Shown here: positions 32,685 to 44,259 of the stretch, one piece after another
Numbering within the stretch: position 1 is the stretch's first letter
How the letters are laid out: the number at the start of each line of letters is the position of its first letter
Source: Amphiura filiformis
Lineage: Eukaryota > Echinodermata > Ophiuroidea > Amphilepidida > Amphiuridae
Reading direction: 5' to 3'
DNA: 64,000 nucleotides
NCBI RefSeq assembly: GCF_039555335.1
Contig: NW_027305494.1
Location: forward strand, 310,001 to 374,000
The notes under the pieces: generated by a model
What the model was told of the DNA's origin: nothing
Seen by the model: the letters and a program-made list of their open reading frames with translations, nothing else
Databases searched by the model: none
Made by a program: the position numbers and the translations under genes

Positions 32685-33049
32685 ATTCTACTTTGTACAA
32701 TTCTTGCATATATAATTAGAAAATAAGGCCTACCTGACATCATTGCATATCAAAAATAAAAGAAATTTGTTGCCAACTTCTTGGTTTCGCGCCATTTTGA
32801 CAGGCCATATATTTTGGTAACCGAATATCCGATTAAAATAAAATTTTCAGTCTTGTAATCAGGAGAGAATGGACTCACATATTTCAATCAGACAAAAATC
32901 TATATCCAATAGCGTTACCTTAAAGCTAGCATTATAAGTGTCTCCTTAACTAATAACAAAAGGTGCCCACTGGTATCTTGGAGGCATTGTCTTTTTTAAA
33001 GACATTTCTTGTTTCAAGCAATTTTTTTCCAGGCCTTGTTGAGGTTGTC

Positions 33050-33494
33050 GCCTCCGTTCACTAGTATTACAAACGCATTTGCGATGAATTGCTTTGCGAT
33101 GCCGATATATCGATTACTTTTTGCCGCAACTCAACGCAACTCGTCGCATTTCCAAGTTAAGGTCCGTTCATACTACCACCGCATTTGCGATGCGTTGCTT
33201 TGCGATGCGGTGCGTTGTCGCACCGCATCTGCTGCATTGCGATATCGCAATAAAGTTAAATACATTTTAAAGGTTCGTTCATACTACCACCGCATTTGCG
33301 ATGCGTTGCTTTGCGATGCGGTGCGTTGTCGCATTGCATCATACTGCAAGTACTGCATTGCGATATCGCAATAAAGTTAAATACATTTTAACTTGTAAAT
33401 GCGACGAGTTGCGTTGAGTTGCGGCAAAAGTAATCGATATATCGGCATCGCAAAGCAACGCATCGCAAATGCGGTGGTAGTATGAACGAACCTT
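33050..33494. mobile_element. Foldback MITE with internal duplication
   Basis: Right end reversed reads AAGGTTCGTTCATACTACCA; the left end is a diverged match. Both run into GCATTTGCGATGCGTTGC and ATATATCGATTACTTTT. The centre holds two tandem copies of about 100 bases starting CGTTCATACTACCACCGC. Open frames here are a by-product of the repeat. Confidence 0.75.
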
Positions 33495-33712
33495 CCTACG
33501 TGTTCGGGGCCTACATGTTGGGGTTCATACCCAGGCTACTGTCAATAAGTGATCAAACGAAAGTCGCGTGAAAGCGCCTACTGAAACGAAAAGTACCTGT
33601 TGTTACCATAAAACCCAAGGGTGTGATTGAGTAGCCGTAAGCACAAAAGGCACACATTAGCCGCTGATGTACAGTTCGTTGTCGCCCCACTGACTTTAGG
33701 TGCTTCAAGTCG

Positions 33713-33826
33713 TGTTCACACGGTCGGACTTAAGTCACTTAATTCCGGTAATAAGTCACTATTACCAGTTGTAAGTCGCTTATTACCGGTAATAACTCAC
33801 TTATATATCCGACTGTGTGAACACTA
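33713..33826. mobile_element. Tiny MITE-like inverted repeat
   Basis: GTGTTCACACGGTCGGA at the left and its near inverse TCCGACTGTGTGAACAC at the right enclose about 80 bases with five spaced AAGTCACTTA or ATTACCGGTAATAA units. Confidence 0.65.
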
Positions 33827-34140
33827 CTTCATTTAAATAAATTGAATGCGCTTGCTGAATGATTACACATCAAGGCTGTCATGTCTGCATGTCTATAGTA
33901 GCTACTATGTAATGGTAATAGCTACGTATACATGTAACATTATAATAAGTATACCGGTATAGGCCTATATATTTTATTTTAAGAAGGAGAATGTCATAAA
34001 CAGTGGCGTACTGAAAGGCAGCTCTTCTGTGAGAGGTCTTGGGGGATGAGGGAGGAAGAGGTGGAGGAGGGGATATGAAGAATGAGAGGAGTGGAGGAAG
34101 AGGGAAAGAGGAAGAAATGAAGAGAAATAAATAAATAGAA

Positions 34141-34752
34141 CATGATGCAGTCATGTCTACAGTAGAATTCACCACGACCTTTGCAGGACTTAAACCCCAT
34201 TAAAAGCTATTAAACCAAGATAACACTCATTGAAAACAGCTCAACTGATTAAATCAGATCTTCTCTGGTTAAATCCACACTACACATGTTTCTGTTTTAC
34301 CTGTGCAATGAGCAATGAGCTGGTATTATAGTTTCAGTTGGGTGAACGATTATAAAGCAAACGCAAGGTTACATTGGGAACAATTTGTTTACGAAATGAA
34401 ACAATAGTCTGCTTATTGTTAACCAGCATTCTTGAAAATGAGAAGCATAATGGTTGCAGACTTAACACGGTTTGGGAATAATTTCTTCATATTTTTTGGT
34501 GTTATCTGTCGTTTACATATCCTTCCTAAAACACAAAAGTGCGAATATTTCCAAACACCTAAATTAGCTAAGAATTTAGGACATGTTACAAAACTATATT
34601 TTCTAGAATTTCAGAGAATACTTTAAATATTGGCCGGTTATTTTTCACAAAGTGCCGTTAACTAGGCAATTGCCTATACTTCTAACATTCACTATTTGTA
34701 GAGGTCACGCATCAATGGTGAGAGCACTGTGTATTGTGTATAGGAAACGGAC
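34141..34752 (-). repeat. Second copy of the 12.8-kb element's core
   Basis: Reverse complement of 13303-13910, about 90% alike by eye, including GGAAGGATATGTAAACGACA and AACAATAAGCAGACTATTGT. It lacks the terminal inverted repeats seen at 12.8 kb, so it is a truncated copy or the core is a separate element. Confidence 0.8.
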
Positions 34753-35198
34753 AGTAACTGCAGTATGAGTAAATAAATAGAAAGGTAAGGAAAATGATAG
34801 GAATGAGAGGGGACAAAAAGTAAGAGGGGATGGAGAAGGGAAGGGAGATAAGAAGAGGGAGTGATACTTTAGCAAGGAAAGAATAAGTACAGAGAAAGGA
34901 AAAGAAAGGAATGACAAATAAATGTAGGCCTTATAATAATTATTATAGAAACAAAACACAGCCCCCACATAGGCCTAACACTAACAGCACTATAGGCAGC
35001 CATTCGACGATGTCAATGCCTTTATGCGTTACGTATTTAAAACGCCCAGTCAGATGTATTTTACACCTGCCAAGCACAAGTCACCCAATTTCGAAAATTG
35101 GACGTTGAATGTACACTCTCATGAATATTGATTGGCAACATTTTCCAATATGTTAGCGCTCAAATCGGACACAATAGAACAATAGACCATTCAGTGCG

Positions 35199-36370
35199 TT
35201 GCCTGTACGGCTTGCGGGGCATGTACGGCTTCCTGCATTCCATTTGAACCCGCCGGGCTATTCAGTTCCTGTTTTCCTCGAGTCGAGACGTCCATTGTTA
35301 AACACGCATTTGCGTAACACCAAGGAGAATGATTCCAAGAAGCATATGTTTGATGTGCCTCCAAGTGGTTCCAATTCAGTACCTGTAGATGATGCTGATT
35401 TTCAATCAGCTCCACAACGATCTAAACGATCCCATAAAGTGCCTACATTCTGGGATTGGAAGCTTTGGGCAGTTGTGTGTCTGTAGCAGATACCCATGAA
35501 TCTAAGGGTAGTTCAGTTTACACTCAATCTCGTATTGATTTGGACAAAAGACAATCCCGTCAGAAGTGCCTTGAAGAACTTATTGCATTAAGGAAGTACC
35601 GAAATGACTTTGTTGAAAGTCAATACCAGAAAGCTCGTATTTTCAATGGTTACATAGACGCCACCGACTTGGACAAGAATCGCTCGCATCAAGAACGGCC
35701 AGCAATCTTGAACTCGACAAAACAAGTGCAACTAAAGCAGACTATGGTACTTTTGAAGTGAGATGACGTCAACAGGAGAACTTTGTTGAGTCTGAACAGG
35801 TGTATAGTTCGTGCCAGAAAGTTCATTCTAGACAACACCGACTTGGTCAAGAATCAATCGCATCAAGAAAAGTCGGCAATTTCAGACTTGACTATAGACA
35901 GCCCCATCTGGAGCAGGATTATGGTATTTCGGAAGTTGGAAGGTGTCATCAGGAGTACACCACCTAGTTTGAAGTTGTGTACAGTTCTCATCCGAAAATT
36001 CATCCTGTTATCTCCAACAATACCAATTTAGCCATGAATCAGTCGCATCAAGAAAGACAGGTAATGTTGAATTCACCAAGATAACCCCAAATGGAACAGA
36101 ATTATAGCACCTCTGACGTAAGACGGTGTCATTCCTTCATTTCTAATGGTGATGTAGACAACGCCAATGGTGGAAAAAGAAATAAGGATATTCAGAAGTA
36201 TTTTTAGGCCAGGCCAGCCTCCGATGCCAACAGCGACGCTGCCACGACAAACAAGCTGCCTGCAAGCTACAGTGAAGTCACCAAGTTGAAAATGGTACGT
36301 GTGAGATCGTGAGAAAAGCCGTGCCAACAGACAAAGTCAATACTCTGTTCTCAAATTGCAGCAAAGTCAC
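35199..36370 (+). pseudogene. Degenerate coding-like stretch with tandem motif, likely LINE ORF1
   Basis: Open stretches on the plus strand repeat a motif of the form DL.KN.SHQE..A four times (near 35537, 35667, 35841 and 36028), spaced 130-190 bases. The sequence leads toward the LINE endonuclease at 37.19 kb, so I read it as the eroded first ORF of that LINE. I do not recognise a domain. Stops and frame changes interrupt it. Confidence 0.4.
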
Positions 36371-36397
36371 CCTGTCGAATGAAGGCGGTGCTGTTAC

Positions 36398-36896
36398 CCC
36401 CGGGGGGGGGCACTTCAATATGAAATGGATATAGGTGTAGGGCTGGCACTTTCGCACTAAGGGGCATTCGGTGAGAGCAAAACGTAAAAAATATGGGGTC
36501 ATTGGGTGAGAGCATGATTTTTGGCATTCGGTGAGAGCAAAATGTAAAAAATATGGGGTCATTGGGTGAGAACATGACCTTTTTTCAAATGGAATCTTTG
36601 GGTGAGAGCCGAAACAGCGCCGCAAAAACCTCGAAAATCGAATTTCTAGTTCTAAATGGCTTCAAATTTCATTGTTTTTTCAAAATAAGTAACAAAATCA
36701 GTGATAAATGAAAGTTGCTGTTCAAATTGAACTTGTAAGGGTCTTTGGGTGACAGATCAAATGGAAAAATATGGGGTCTTCGGGTGACAGAGCATGTGTT
36801 CGTAAAAAATATGGGGTCTTTGGGTGACAGCGATGCTGAAAAGGGGGTCTTAACAGCCCTACATACGCGTCACCTCCAAAGTTGGAGTGCCCCCGG
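36398..36896. mobile_element. CCGGGG-ended non-autonomous element, copy 1
   Basis: Flanked by GCTGTTAC on both sides (8 bp). Ends CCCCGGGGGGGGGCAC / reversed CCGGGGGCACTCC. The interior has six spaced units of the type ATATGGGGTCATTGGGTGAG or ATGGGGTCTTTGGGTGACAG. No coding capacity. Nearly the same interior occurs at 46979-47438. Inserted in the coding-like part of the LINE. Confidence 0.88.
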
Positions 36897-37333
36897 GCTG
36901 TTACCACGTTGAGTGAGATGAGAGCAGTGAAAGTCATCATGTTGTAACTATAAGTATTATCATGCATGTAAACTTATGTACCAACGAGAGGGAAGTGCAA
37001 TGTAAAGGTAAAACTGTAGCTGATGTAGATGTTACACCTGATATAGCTCTTGATATTTCTGAAAACGATAGCTTCTATGATGGAATAGTATCACCAACAA
37101 AGGCTGCAACACTAAATACGCATCCAGATCACCATCGTTTTTATGGATGACAAGCCTCTGCAAGGATCGTTGGAAAGAACAAGGGGAGCGACCCAAGATG
37201 CATCGCATATCAGAATTGCAACAATAAATATCCAAAATGGCACCGGCAACATGGTCTGCCTTATTGATCTGCTTGGGGAGCATGATGTGTATGTGTACAG
37301 GAACACTGGCAATTTGAGGATTGAATCCCATAA

Positions 37334-37826
37334 GGGCTGTGCAATAATTATGAGCCCCACTTCGGGGTAAAATTTCCGAACGGCTCGCCAAAAATCGCTT
37401 GCCCCCCCACTCTACTCTAAACACATGTCAGTAACCAAGCAGTTGTCCAACTGACACAACAGCAAAATGCACTGACATGGAACATCTTCCGGGACCACAT
37501 TCACAAGTAGAGTATCGAAGTAATCCTGTGTGCAATTTTTGTTCATTTTTATGGAGAGGATTTTAAGATATGACCTTTCTTTTTGAGGCCAGTTTATGTT
37601 ACGAGCACAGCGAGCAGGAAAATTTGCATATTTAAGCGTTTCCGTAGTGTTTTCCTAAGCCTTTTTAGAGCGATTTATTTAAAAGGCACCCCATGAATGT
37701 GTGCCAAAAATCGCTTGCCCCCCTCTCAGCTTGCCAAAAATTGCTTGCCCGCCCCTTTCGGCTCGCCAAAATTTCTTGCCCCCCCAATTTTACCCTCCCC
37801 AAGGCTCATAATTATTGCACAGCCCC
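37334..37826. mobile_element. TAA-flanked MITE with internal minisatellite
   Basis: Ends GGGCTGTGCAATAATTATGA / reversed GGGGCTGTGCAATAATTATG with TAA outside both (37331-37333, 37827-37829); this fits PIF/Harbinger. Interior, near both ends, has units such as GCCAAAAATCGCTTGCCCCC. Removing it with one TAA joins the LINE frame as ESH-KCFAKCVDSND without a shift, so the insertion is proven. Confidence 0.9.
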
Positions 37827-40761
37827 TAAGTGTTTTGCAAAATGTGTTGACAGCAATGATCCTATTGACCCCTCAAAACGTCCTAGGGGACATGGTGGTG
37901 TGGCCATCTGCATGGGATAGCATAGTAACAAAGCAACCTGATGGTGACTGGAGGTTTGCTGTGATTACAATCAAGGGTAAAAGAGCAAACCTCTGTATAA
38001 TCTGTGCATACATGCCTTGCAGAGGAAAAGGCCACGCAAGTGCTGAAAATGAACACTACCTTGATATGCTGTGGGCAATCATCAGCAAGTACAGCTCCAA
38101 ATACATTGTCATTATCTGTGGAGATCTTAATGCAAATCCTGTCAACCTTAAGGACTCGCGTGATAAGGCCCTTGCTGGCTTCTGCGGTGATCATGGCTTG
38201 GTTACCACCAAGGACTACTATTATAATAGTGGCAACTCATTTGTGCATAAATGTGGCCAGGGGGAGTCAAAAATCGATCATTTCCTTAGTCTTGCATGGC
38301 AATTAAGAGGATGTTATTGACTACGTGTATAAGGCCAACTATCCATCAAACACTTTGGACCACCAACCTATAGTTGCCATACAACGCTATGAATGGGACA
38401 AAATTGACTTGGCCAAATACAGGTGCCTTCAGGAAGAGCTCAGCGAAATCTAGGACTTACTCCTAAACACAACTAGTGAGATTGAAAGCCTTTTGATGCA
38501 TGTTACAAATGCAATCAAGAAGGCAGCTGATGTGCAGAAGAGGCATAAACACAGAGTCTGGTCACCTGAAATCTCCAAATGTGTGAAGGAAAACAAAGTT
38601 GTTTTCTGGGAATTGAAGAATACCAAGACTGAAGCTGACAAAATACTTCTGAAGGCAAAGTACAAGGAGGCTAAGAGTAGACTATGTAGTGCACAGCGTA
38701 AAGAACATGCCCTGCAAAAGATTGATGATTATAACACAATCATGAAAGCGTCTTCAGAAGATGAAATACTTATGTACAAGATGATCAGAAGACATAGAAA
38801 TTCAGCGAAGACTATGCAGTCTGATTTGATGGTTGATGGAGAACTTGTCACCAATCCTGATGAAGTGAGATCTGTATGGGCTAATCACTTGGCTACCCCA
38901 TCACTGGATGATGCAGCTTTACAAATTCAAATCTGAGACAGATAGCAGTGTTGCTGCCATCATCATCATAGTCATTAGTACTTACTTGGCTGGGGAGACT
39001 ACTACACCCTTTTCTACTGCTGAAGTTACGTCTGCTGTTTCAAAACTAGAGGAAGAAAGCGTCCGATTTAGAAAACTTGTGTGCTGAGCATATCATCATG
39101 GGAGCACACAGCGCGACTCCAGTCCGAGTTGTGCTTTTTAACTCAATCCTGGAGCTGTCTTACATCCCAACAAGCTTCAAAGAAGGAGTGGTTGTTCCAG
39201 TACCAAAGAAAGGAAATGACCATCGTCTCACGGATAATTACAGGGGTATAACCATCACATCTATCATCGGAAAAGTTCTTGAGCATGCAATCCAGCATCG
39301 TCTACGAGGGCAGATAGAACACAAGCAGAGTAAACAACAAAGAGGGTTCACCAAGGGTTTATCGTCCACTAATGCTGCTCTTATCTTGTCTAAAGCCATC
39401 GCTGAAGCAAAAGATAACAACAATGAGCTGTTTGTCGCTTCACTGGACGCCAAGAAAGCGTTTGTTGTGGTCTACCAGAATGTAATGCTACACAAGCTCT
39501 TCTTTGAAGGTTTGGACCCCAGTCTATGGAACCTGATGTATAATCAATACCAAGATGCATCAAGTAGAGTCAAGTGGAATGGTTCTTCTGTCTAGAGCCT
39601 TCAACCTGGAGCAGGGTGTAAGGCAAGGTAGTGTTCTCTCTACAGACTGTTATAAGGTTTTCATTGATGGTCTACTCAAGGCACTCGAGAAGTCTAGTGT
39701 GGGTGCAAAGATAGGCAATATAATGTGTTGGTTCTCCAACCTGTGCCGACGATGTTCTCCTCATTGCAGAGTGTATGTCTGATCTACAGTTTATGCTGCA
39801 AGTTGTGAATAATGTAAGAGCACTGCCTTGATCTACAACTCCAAGACCCCATTGAGTGTGTGGCAGAAATCGCAGCCCTTTAGACTCGGTGATAAACCCC
39901 TTGAAATCTCTACTAGCTACACTCATCTTGGAATTCTTCGCTCGACAGAGAAAGAAAACCTCCAGTTTGTCGAGGAACGTATCCAGCTGGCAAGACGAAC
40001 TTCGTACGCTCTGATGGGAGTAGGCCTGCATGGTAACAATGGAGTTCCTCTCCTTTCAGCCATTAAGCTTTTGACCATCTATGTTGCTCCAAGATATCCG
40101 CATGACCTTGAAGCAGTAAACATCCACCAAGGTGACATCGCCAAGCTAGAAAAATATTATAAACGCATCCTTAAGCAGATCCAGCACTTGCCAGGCCGCA
40201 CGGCAGTATACTGCTCGGCTCGCCCTGTTTGGAGCAGTAGCCAGTGGCAACAGTATCGAAAGAGAAATTTTTGCCTACAGACAGATCAGTACAAAAGACG
40301 TTAAATCTAGGCAGTTGGTTCATCATGGTCAACTCTGTTCTCTCCCGATATGGGCTTCCGGATGGTTATACTATTCTTTCCAACCCTCCAAGTAAAAATG
40401 TGTGGAAGGAAGCTTGCATCAGTGCAATAGAATCTTACTGGTATAACAAGCTTATTGAGGGTTCGAAGCACATAACATCTTTGCGTTACATCAGTTGGGA
40501 TCCCAAGAGTTGCCTTAAACCCCATCATGTCGATCTGGACAACTGTAGTTCCAAACACCAAGGACGTCCAACGAGCTGCCATCAAAGCCAGGCTAATAAC
40601 AAGGACGTATACCCTTCAAGAGCAGAAGGCCAGGTTACCAGGAACAGGATGCTACATGTCCTCTTTGTGAGGAGGAACCTGAATCTACCGAGCTTACAAG
40701 CCACCAGGCAAGTACATCTTCAACAAGTGCGTGAAGCAGTATCCGCCGTTATGCAGATGTA

Positions 40762-41766
40762 CAGGGTGTCCCCCAAAAAAGAGGCCCCTCATTGCACCCT
40801 CTTTTTCTCCTGTTTCAGAAAAGTTGATCAAGTATATGTTGGTATGTAAAGAAGCCTTTACCTGTTAGCATTAATAAATCGAAACAATTATTTCAATCGG
40901 CTCATCACTTTTGCAGATATGCCCTTTTAAAGAAATATATCAGTTTTTCACTCTGTCCACGGAGGAGGTTTAGCTACTTCAAAGATTGAAAAGTACATAT
41001 ACCATGCATGAAAATATTCCTCGATGATAACTTTGTAAAATAACAACTTTTTTTTAGGGAATGGGCTTTACCGGTGGGCTTATGGTTATGTATTTTGTTA
41101 AGTGTCATTAATTTGGGCGCAATTGATGTGGGATGGGACCTCTTTGGCTATACTTGCAATTACTTATGTTTTTCTTGGTTATTTTATGCCTTTTTGTTTT
41201 ATTATGTTTCTTACTTTCTTACTTGTTTCTTTTTATTGACAACATAAGTCATTTCTCTTTTTGGAATAAAAGGTAGCCCTGAAAAGGGCTGTTTAGTTTG
41301 TCTTTGGTTCTTTTGAAGTGAGTTTACTGTGCTGCTCTACCCTCTACCTGGTTGCCTCCTTGACGAATACAGGTTTCAGCCCTAGTCCTCATTGCATCAA
41401 TTGTGTTGCGTAGCAACCTTGTGCGGCGGATACTTGCGAATATAGCAGTAATACGTTTGCAAAGATCTTGGATTTTGCCACAAATGAAGAAATCAAGTGA
41501 TGTGAGGTCTGGTGATCTTGCAGGCCACTCCACAGCATGACCCATCCCAACCACTCTGTTTGCTATCCGTGGACAGAGTAAAAAACGGGTACTTGTGTTT
41601 AAAAGGACATATCTTCAAAAGTTGTGAGCTGATTGAAATAATTGATTTGGTTTATTAAAGCTAACAATTAAAGGTTTCTTTACATACCAAAATATGTTTG
41701 ATCAACTTTTCAGAAATAGGCGAAAAAGAGAGCGCAATGTGGGGCCTCTTTTTTTGGGACACCCTG
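40762..41766 (-). mobile_element. mariner-like transposon, 1005 bp, long inverted ends
   Basis: TA on both sides and ends CAGGGTGTCCCCCAAAAAAG / reversed CAGGGTGTCCCAAAAAAAGA. The inverted ends are about 200 bases (40762-40962, 41567-41766) and about 85% alike by eye. Only about 600 bases lie between them, so most of a transposase is missing. Inserted into the 3' part of the second LINE. Confidence 0.92.
41324..41554 (-). pseudogene. mariner transposase C-terminal remnant
   Basis: Encodes AVEWPARSPDLTSLDFFICG and then KIQDLCKRI, the well-known block around the last catalytic Asp of mariner/IS630-type transposases (usual form WP.RSPDLTPLDFFLWG). The N-terminal DNA-binding part and the first two acidic residues are absent. 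The reading runs on to RTRAETCIRQGGNQVEG. Confidence 0.85.
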
Positions 41767-42225
41767 TAGTATGGAACACTAGTGCATGCAGACACATGAC
41801 ACCCTACAGCTGATCCTAGATTGCACTTTCCTAGGAGCACTGCCAACACCACCCAGCGGTACTGTCCTGAAAAGTATTGAGTGTGCAAAAAATTAACCAT
41901 GAGGTTGTGCTTTACCCTGCACCACTCGCGTGAGGAGATCATGAAAGGACAGTAACATTGTCGTCGCCTATTTTGGACATATATTTTTGGCGCTTGGGTC
42001 GGCGTATATATATTGGTTTTTTTCGTCAAGCAGATGAACTTTTTTGTTGATGGACTTTTATGTTTGATGTTTCTTCGCCCAACCAATCCCCCCATCTACC
42101 ATGGCAACATGGGCGCGTCTACAATAGACGGGATTTACGTGAAGATTTGAAGCAGGCGAGAGTGTCGGCTGAAATTAATTCGGGATGGCGCTGTTCAGGA
42201 GTTCGTATCTCTCAAGTTTGATATA

Positions 42226-42332
42226 AAATTGGATCGATTGAGCCCATATTTATTGGTCGAGCTATGAGATTTCGAATATTTCAAAACTCATAGCGAGACC
42301 AATAAATATTGGGCGTAAAGCATCCAATTTTA
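42226..42332. repeat. Imperfect hairpin of about 107 bases
   Basis: AAAATTGGAT at 42226 and ATCCAATTTT at 42332 begin arms that include CATATTTATTGGTCG / CGAGACCAATAAATATTG. From 42308, GGGCGTAAAGCATCCAATTT recurs in direct orientation at 45485, with a further match of about 50 bases, so this is part of a dispersed repeat. Confidence 0.7.
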
Positions 42333-42539
42333 TCATTATTATGTGTTGGATCCAATATTTTCACACACTTGGACTCATCAAAGCATAATAGTGTCTTAAC
42401 TTGTCCCAAAAAATCATATTTAAATAAAAATGTAATCTTTATTAAATACACTTTGTTCGATCAAAATATTAAAAATATTGTTACATGGGGTAGAAAAACA
42501 AACTTACTTTCTTATATCTTCCCCCCCATTTTTGGGGTA

Positions 42540-42735
42540 TGTTCCCCCGGCATTTTGAGGTGGCGGGTCTTTGGGAGCTGATGGCGTACCGGTACGGTCT
42601 TTTGGAGCTGCATACCGGGCTGCGAACAAGTAAAATGGGGTCTTTTTGAGCTGCGAACAGTCAAAATCAAGGGTCTTTCTTGACTTTTGGTTGAAAATCG
42701 CCTGAAAAAATAGAAATATGAGGATCGGAAATTTT
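42540..42735. repeat. Remnant with GGGTCTTT..GAGCTG repeats
   Basis: GGGTCTTTGGGAGCTG, GGTCTTTTGGAGCTGC, GGGGTCTTTTTGAGCTGC and GGGTCTTTCTTGAC follow one another after a CCCCCGGCA start. The layout recalls the CCGGGG-ended elements at 36.4, 47.0, 56.1 and 59.8 kb. I find only one end. Confidence 0.5.
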
Positions 42736-42739
42736 AGGG

Positions 42740-44258
42740 TCTATACTTACTTGGTATACTTATACTTACTTGATATACTTGGTTGTCTAGTCCTTTATTC
42801 CTGTTGGGAGGACTCCCATGATTCTCTTAAAAGATTCCACAGTGGATGCAGAAACAGCTTGATCTGGTAACTTATTCCAATGCTTAACCACTCTATTGGA
42901 GTAGAAGTGGTTAGCAAGCTGAGTTCTGGAGCGCCTTTGGAACAGTTTCATGGAGTGACCTCTAAGATTTTTTTGGGGAGAGAGAAAAACTTGTCTGCAT
43001 CAGTCTTATATAGTCCATGAAGGAACTTATATATATGTGTCAATCAAGTCAGTCTTCAATCTTCTGCTCTCCAGAGACCCCATGTAAATGTCGTTCTTAC
43101 AAAGACGTAAGCATTTAGTCTGCACCTTTTCGATAGCCTCATAGGGGACTCCACACGATGCATATTCCAGCGCTGGTCGCACGAGAGACTGGTACAGGAT
43201 TGAGACTTTCTTCTCATCTAGACCAGTGAAGCAGCGGCGAAACATAGCAATCTTCCTGCGGGCCTTTTTGACAATATCTTGCACATGTGTAGAAGGGGTT
43301 AGGTTATTACAAACAGTGATCCCAAGGTCTTTCTGACTTTCCACTTCCTGCAGATATACTCCGTTGAGGGAGTACTGCTAACTCAAGGCTGCTTTGATGC
43401 GAAGAACCACACATTTTGCAAACTCCAGCAACCACAGCTTGGACCATGCAGCAAGAGCATTGAGATCACTTTGTAGTGCGTCGCAATCGGCTTTAGTGTC
43501 AATACAGTTGTACACCTTGGTGTCGTCAGCAAACATTTTGGCGATGGAGGATGAGATCATATCAGGAATGTCGTTTACATACAGGAGGAAGAGCACCGGC
43601 CCCAGTATGGAACCCTGTGGTACGCCACTGGTGACTTTTTTCCAGCTGGACGCTCCATTTCTTAAAATCACTCGCTGTCTCCTACAACTCAAAAAACCTC
43701 TGATCCAGGATAAAAGGTGCCCCCGGCCACCAAGGTGCTGCAATTTATATAATAGGCCTAGGCGGGCATGAGGAAAAGGTGTCGAATGCTTTTCGAGAAT
43801 CTAAATAGATAGCATCAACTCCAGTATCTTCGTCGTGTACGCTTTAGTCCAATCAAATAGGCACTCCAATAATTGGGTGACACACGAACAACGCTTTTGA
43901 AAACCATACTGATGACAAGAGATCAGGCCATTGTTCTGAATATTATCCATTATCTGATCATATATGATCCGCTCCGAAAGCTTGACTACTTGGCTGGTTT
44001 AATAAAGAAATTGGACGATAGTTTTTTTGTATTTCTGTTTTTATTGCCCTGTAAAACTGGACGATACCGGTAGTTGTTTATAGGGCTCAATCGATGATCC
44101 TTTTTCGAAGAGAGGGGTGATATTCGCATCCTTCCAATCTTGCGGAATCAGTCCAGATTTCATGGAGGAGTTGAAAAGCATGCTGAGCGGTACGTCAAAA
44201 TCTAACACATTTTTAAGAATGTTCACATGGAAACCGCTTTGTTCAAGTGAAGTTTTAT
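42740..44258 (-). mobile_element. 5'-truncated CR1/Jockey-group LINE
   Basis: On the minus strand: SGLIPQDWKDANITPLFEKG (44226-44041), YGFQKRCSCVTQLLECLFDW and LDSRKAFDTF (about 43920-43780), SGVPQGSILGPVLFLLYVND and MFADDTKVYN (43743-43500), then DLGITVCNNLTPSTHVQ, VRPALEYASCGVP and IEKVQTKCLRLCK (43344-43027). The 3' end is a tail of AAGTATA-type repeats at about 42740-42785. The frame breaks several times; the endonuclease and ORF1 are gone. Confidence 0.88.
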
Positions 44259-44259
44259 T

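Larger units (their letters stand above)
30311..33013 (-). repeat. Long dispersed repeat, copy A (about 2.7 kb)
   Basis: Matches 52238-54608 in opposite orientation over its whole length at roughly 95% by eye. Without the 338-bp insert at 32347 the copies have nearly equal length. No terminal inverted repeats or target duplication are clear. The part 31850-33010 is itself a loose inverted repeat around 32250. Short frames inside are not recognisable as protein. It may be an unclassified transposon or a segmental duplication. Confidence 0.88.
37143..41960 (+). mobile_element. Second LINE, broken, with two DNA insertions in its body
   Basis: Endonuclease: IRIATINIQNGTG, RPRGHGGVAIC, CIICAYMP, IVIICGDLNANP and GESKIDHFLS (37200-38290). 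Then a linker (38493-38936) and reverse transcriptase: GVVVPVPKKGNDHRLTDNYR, ITSIIGKVLEHAIQHRL, FVASLDAKKAF, LEQGVRQGSVLS and a CADDVLLI-like motif (39080-39780), thumb (IYNSKTPLSVWQK onward), and a diverged C-terminal knuckle near 40650. The C-terminus resumes after the mariner near 41770-41950 (RLCFTLHHSREEIMK). At least eight stops or shifts. The clade is uncertain; it differs from the 15-kb LINE. The ORF1 region may begin at 35.2 kb. Confidence 0.85.

Noticed and set aside
33009-33374. A 121-codon open frame
   Set aside because: It lies on tandem and inverted copies of a MITE unit; the protein repeats itself with the DNA unit and has no known motif.
34705-34968. Minus-strand open frame with a hydrophobic, Ser/Pro/Leu-rich product
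   Set aside because: It arises from a purine-rich tract (GGAAGGGAGA type) read in antisense; no start context, splice sites or family motif.
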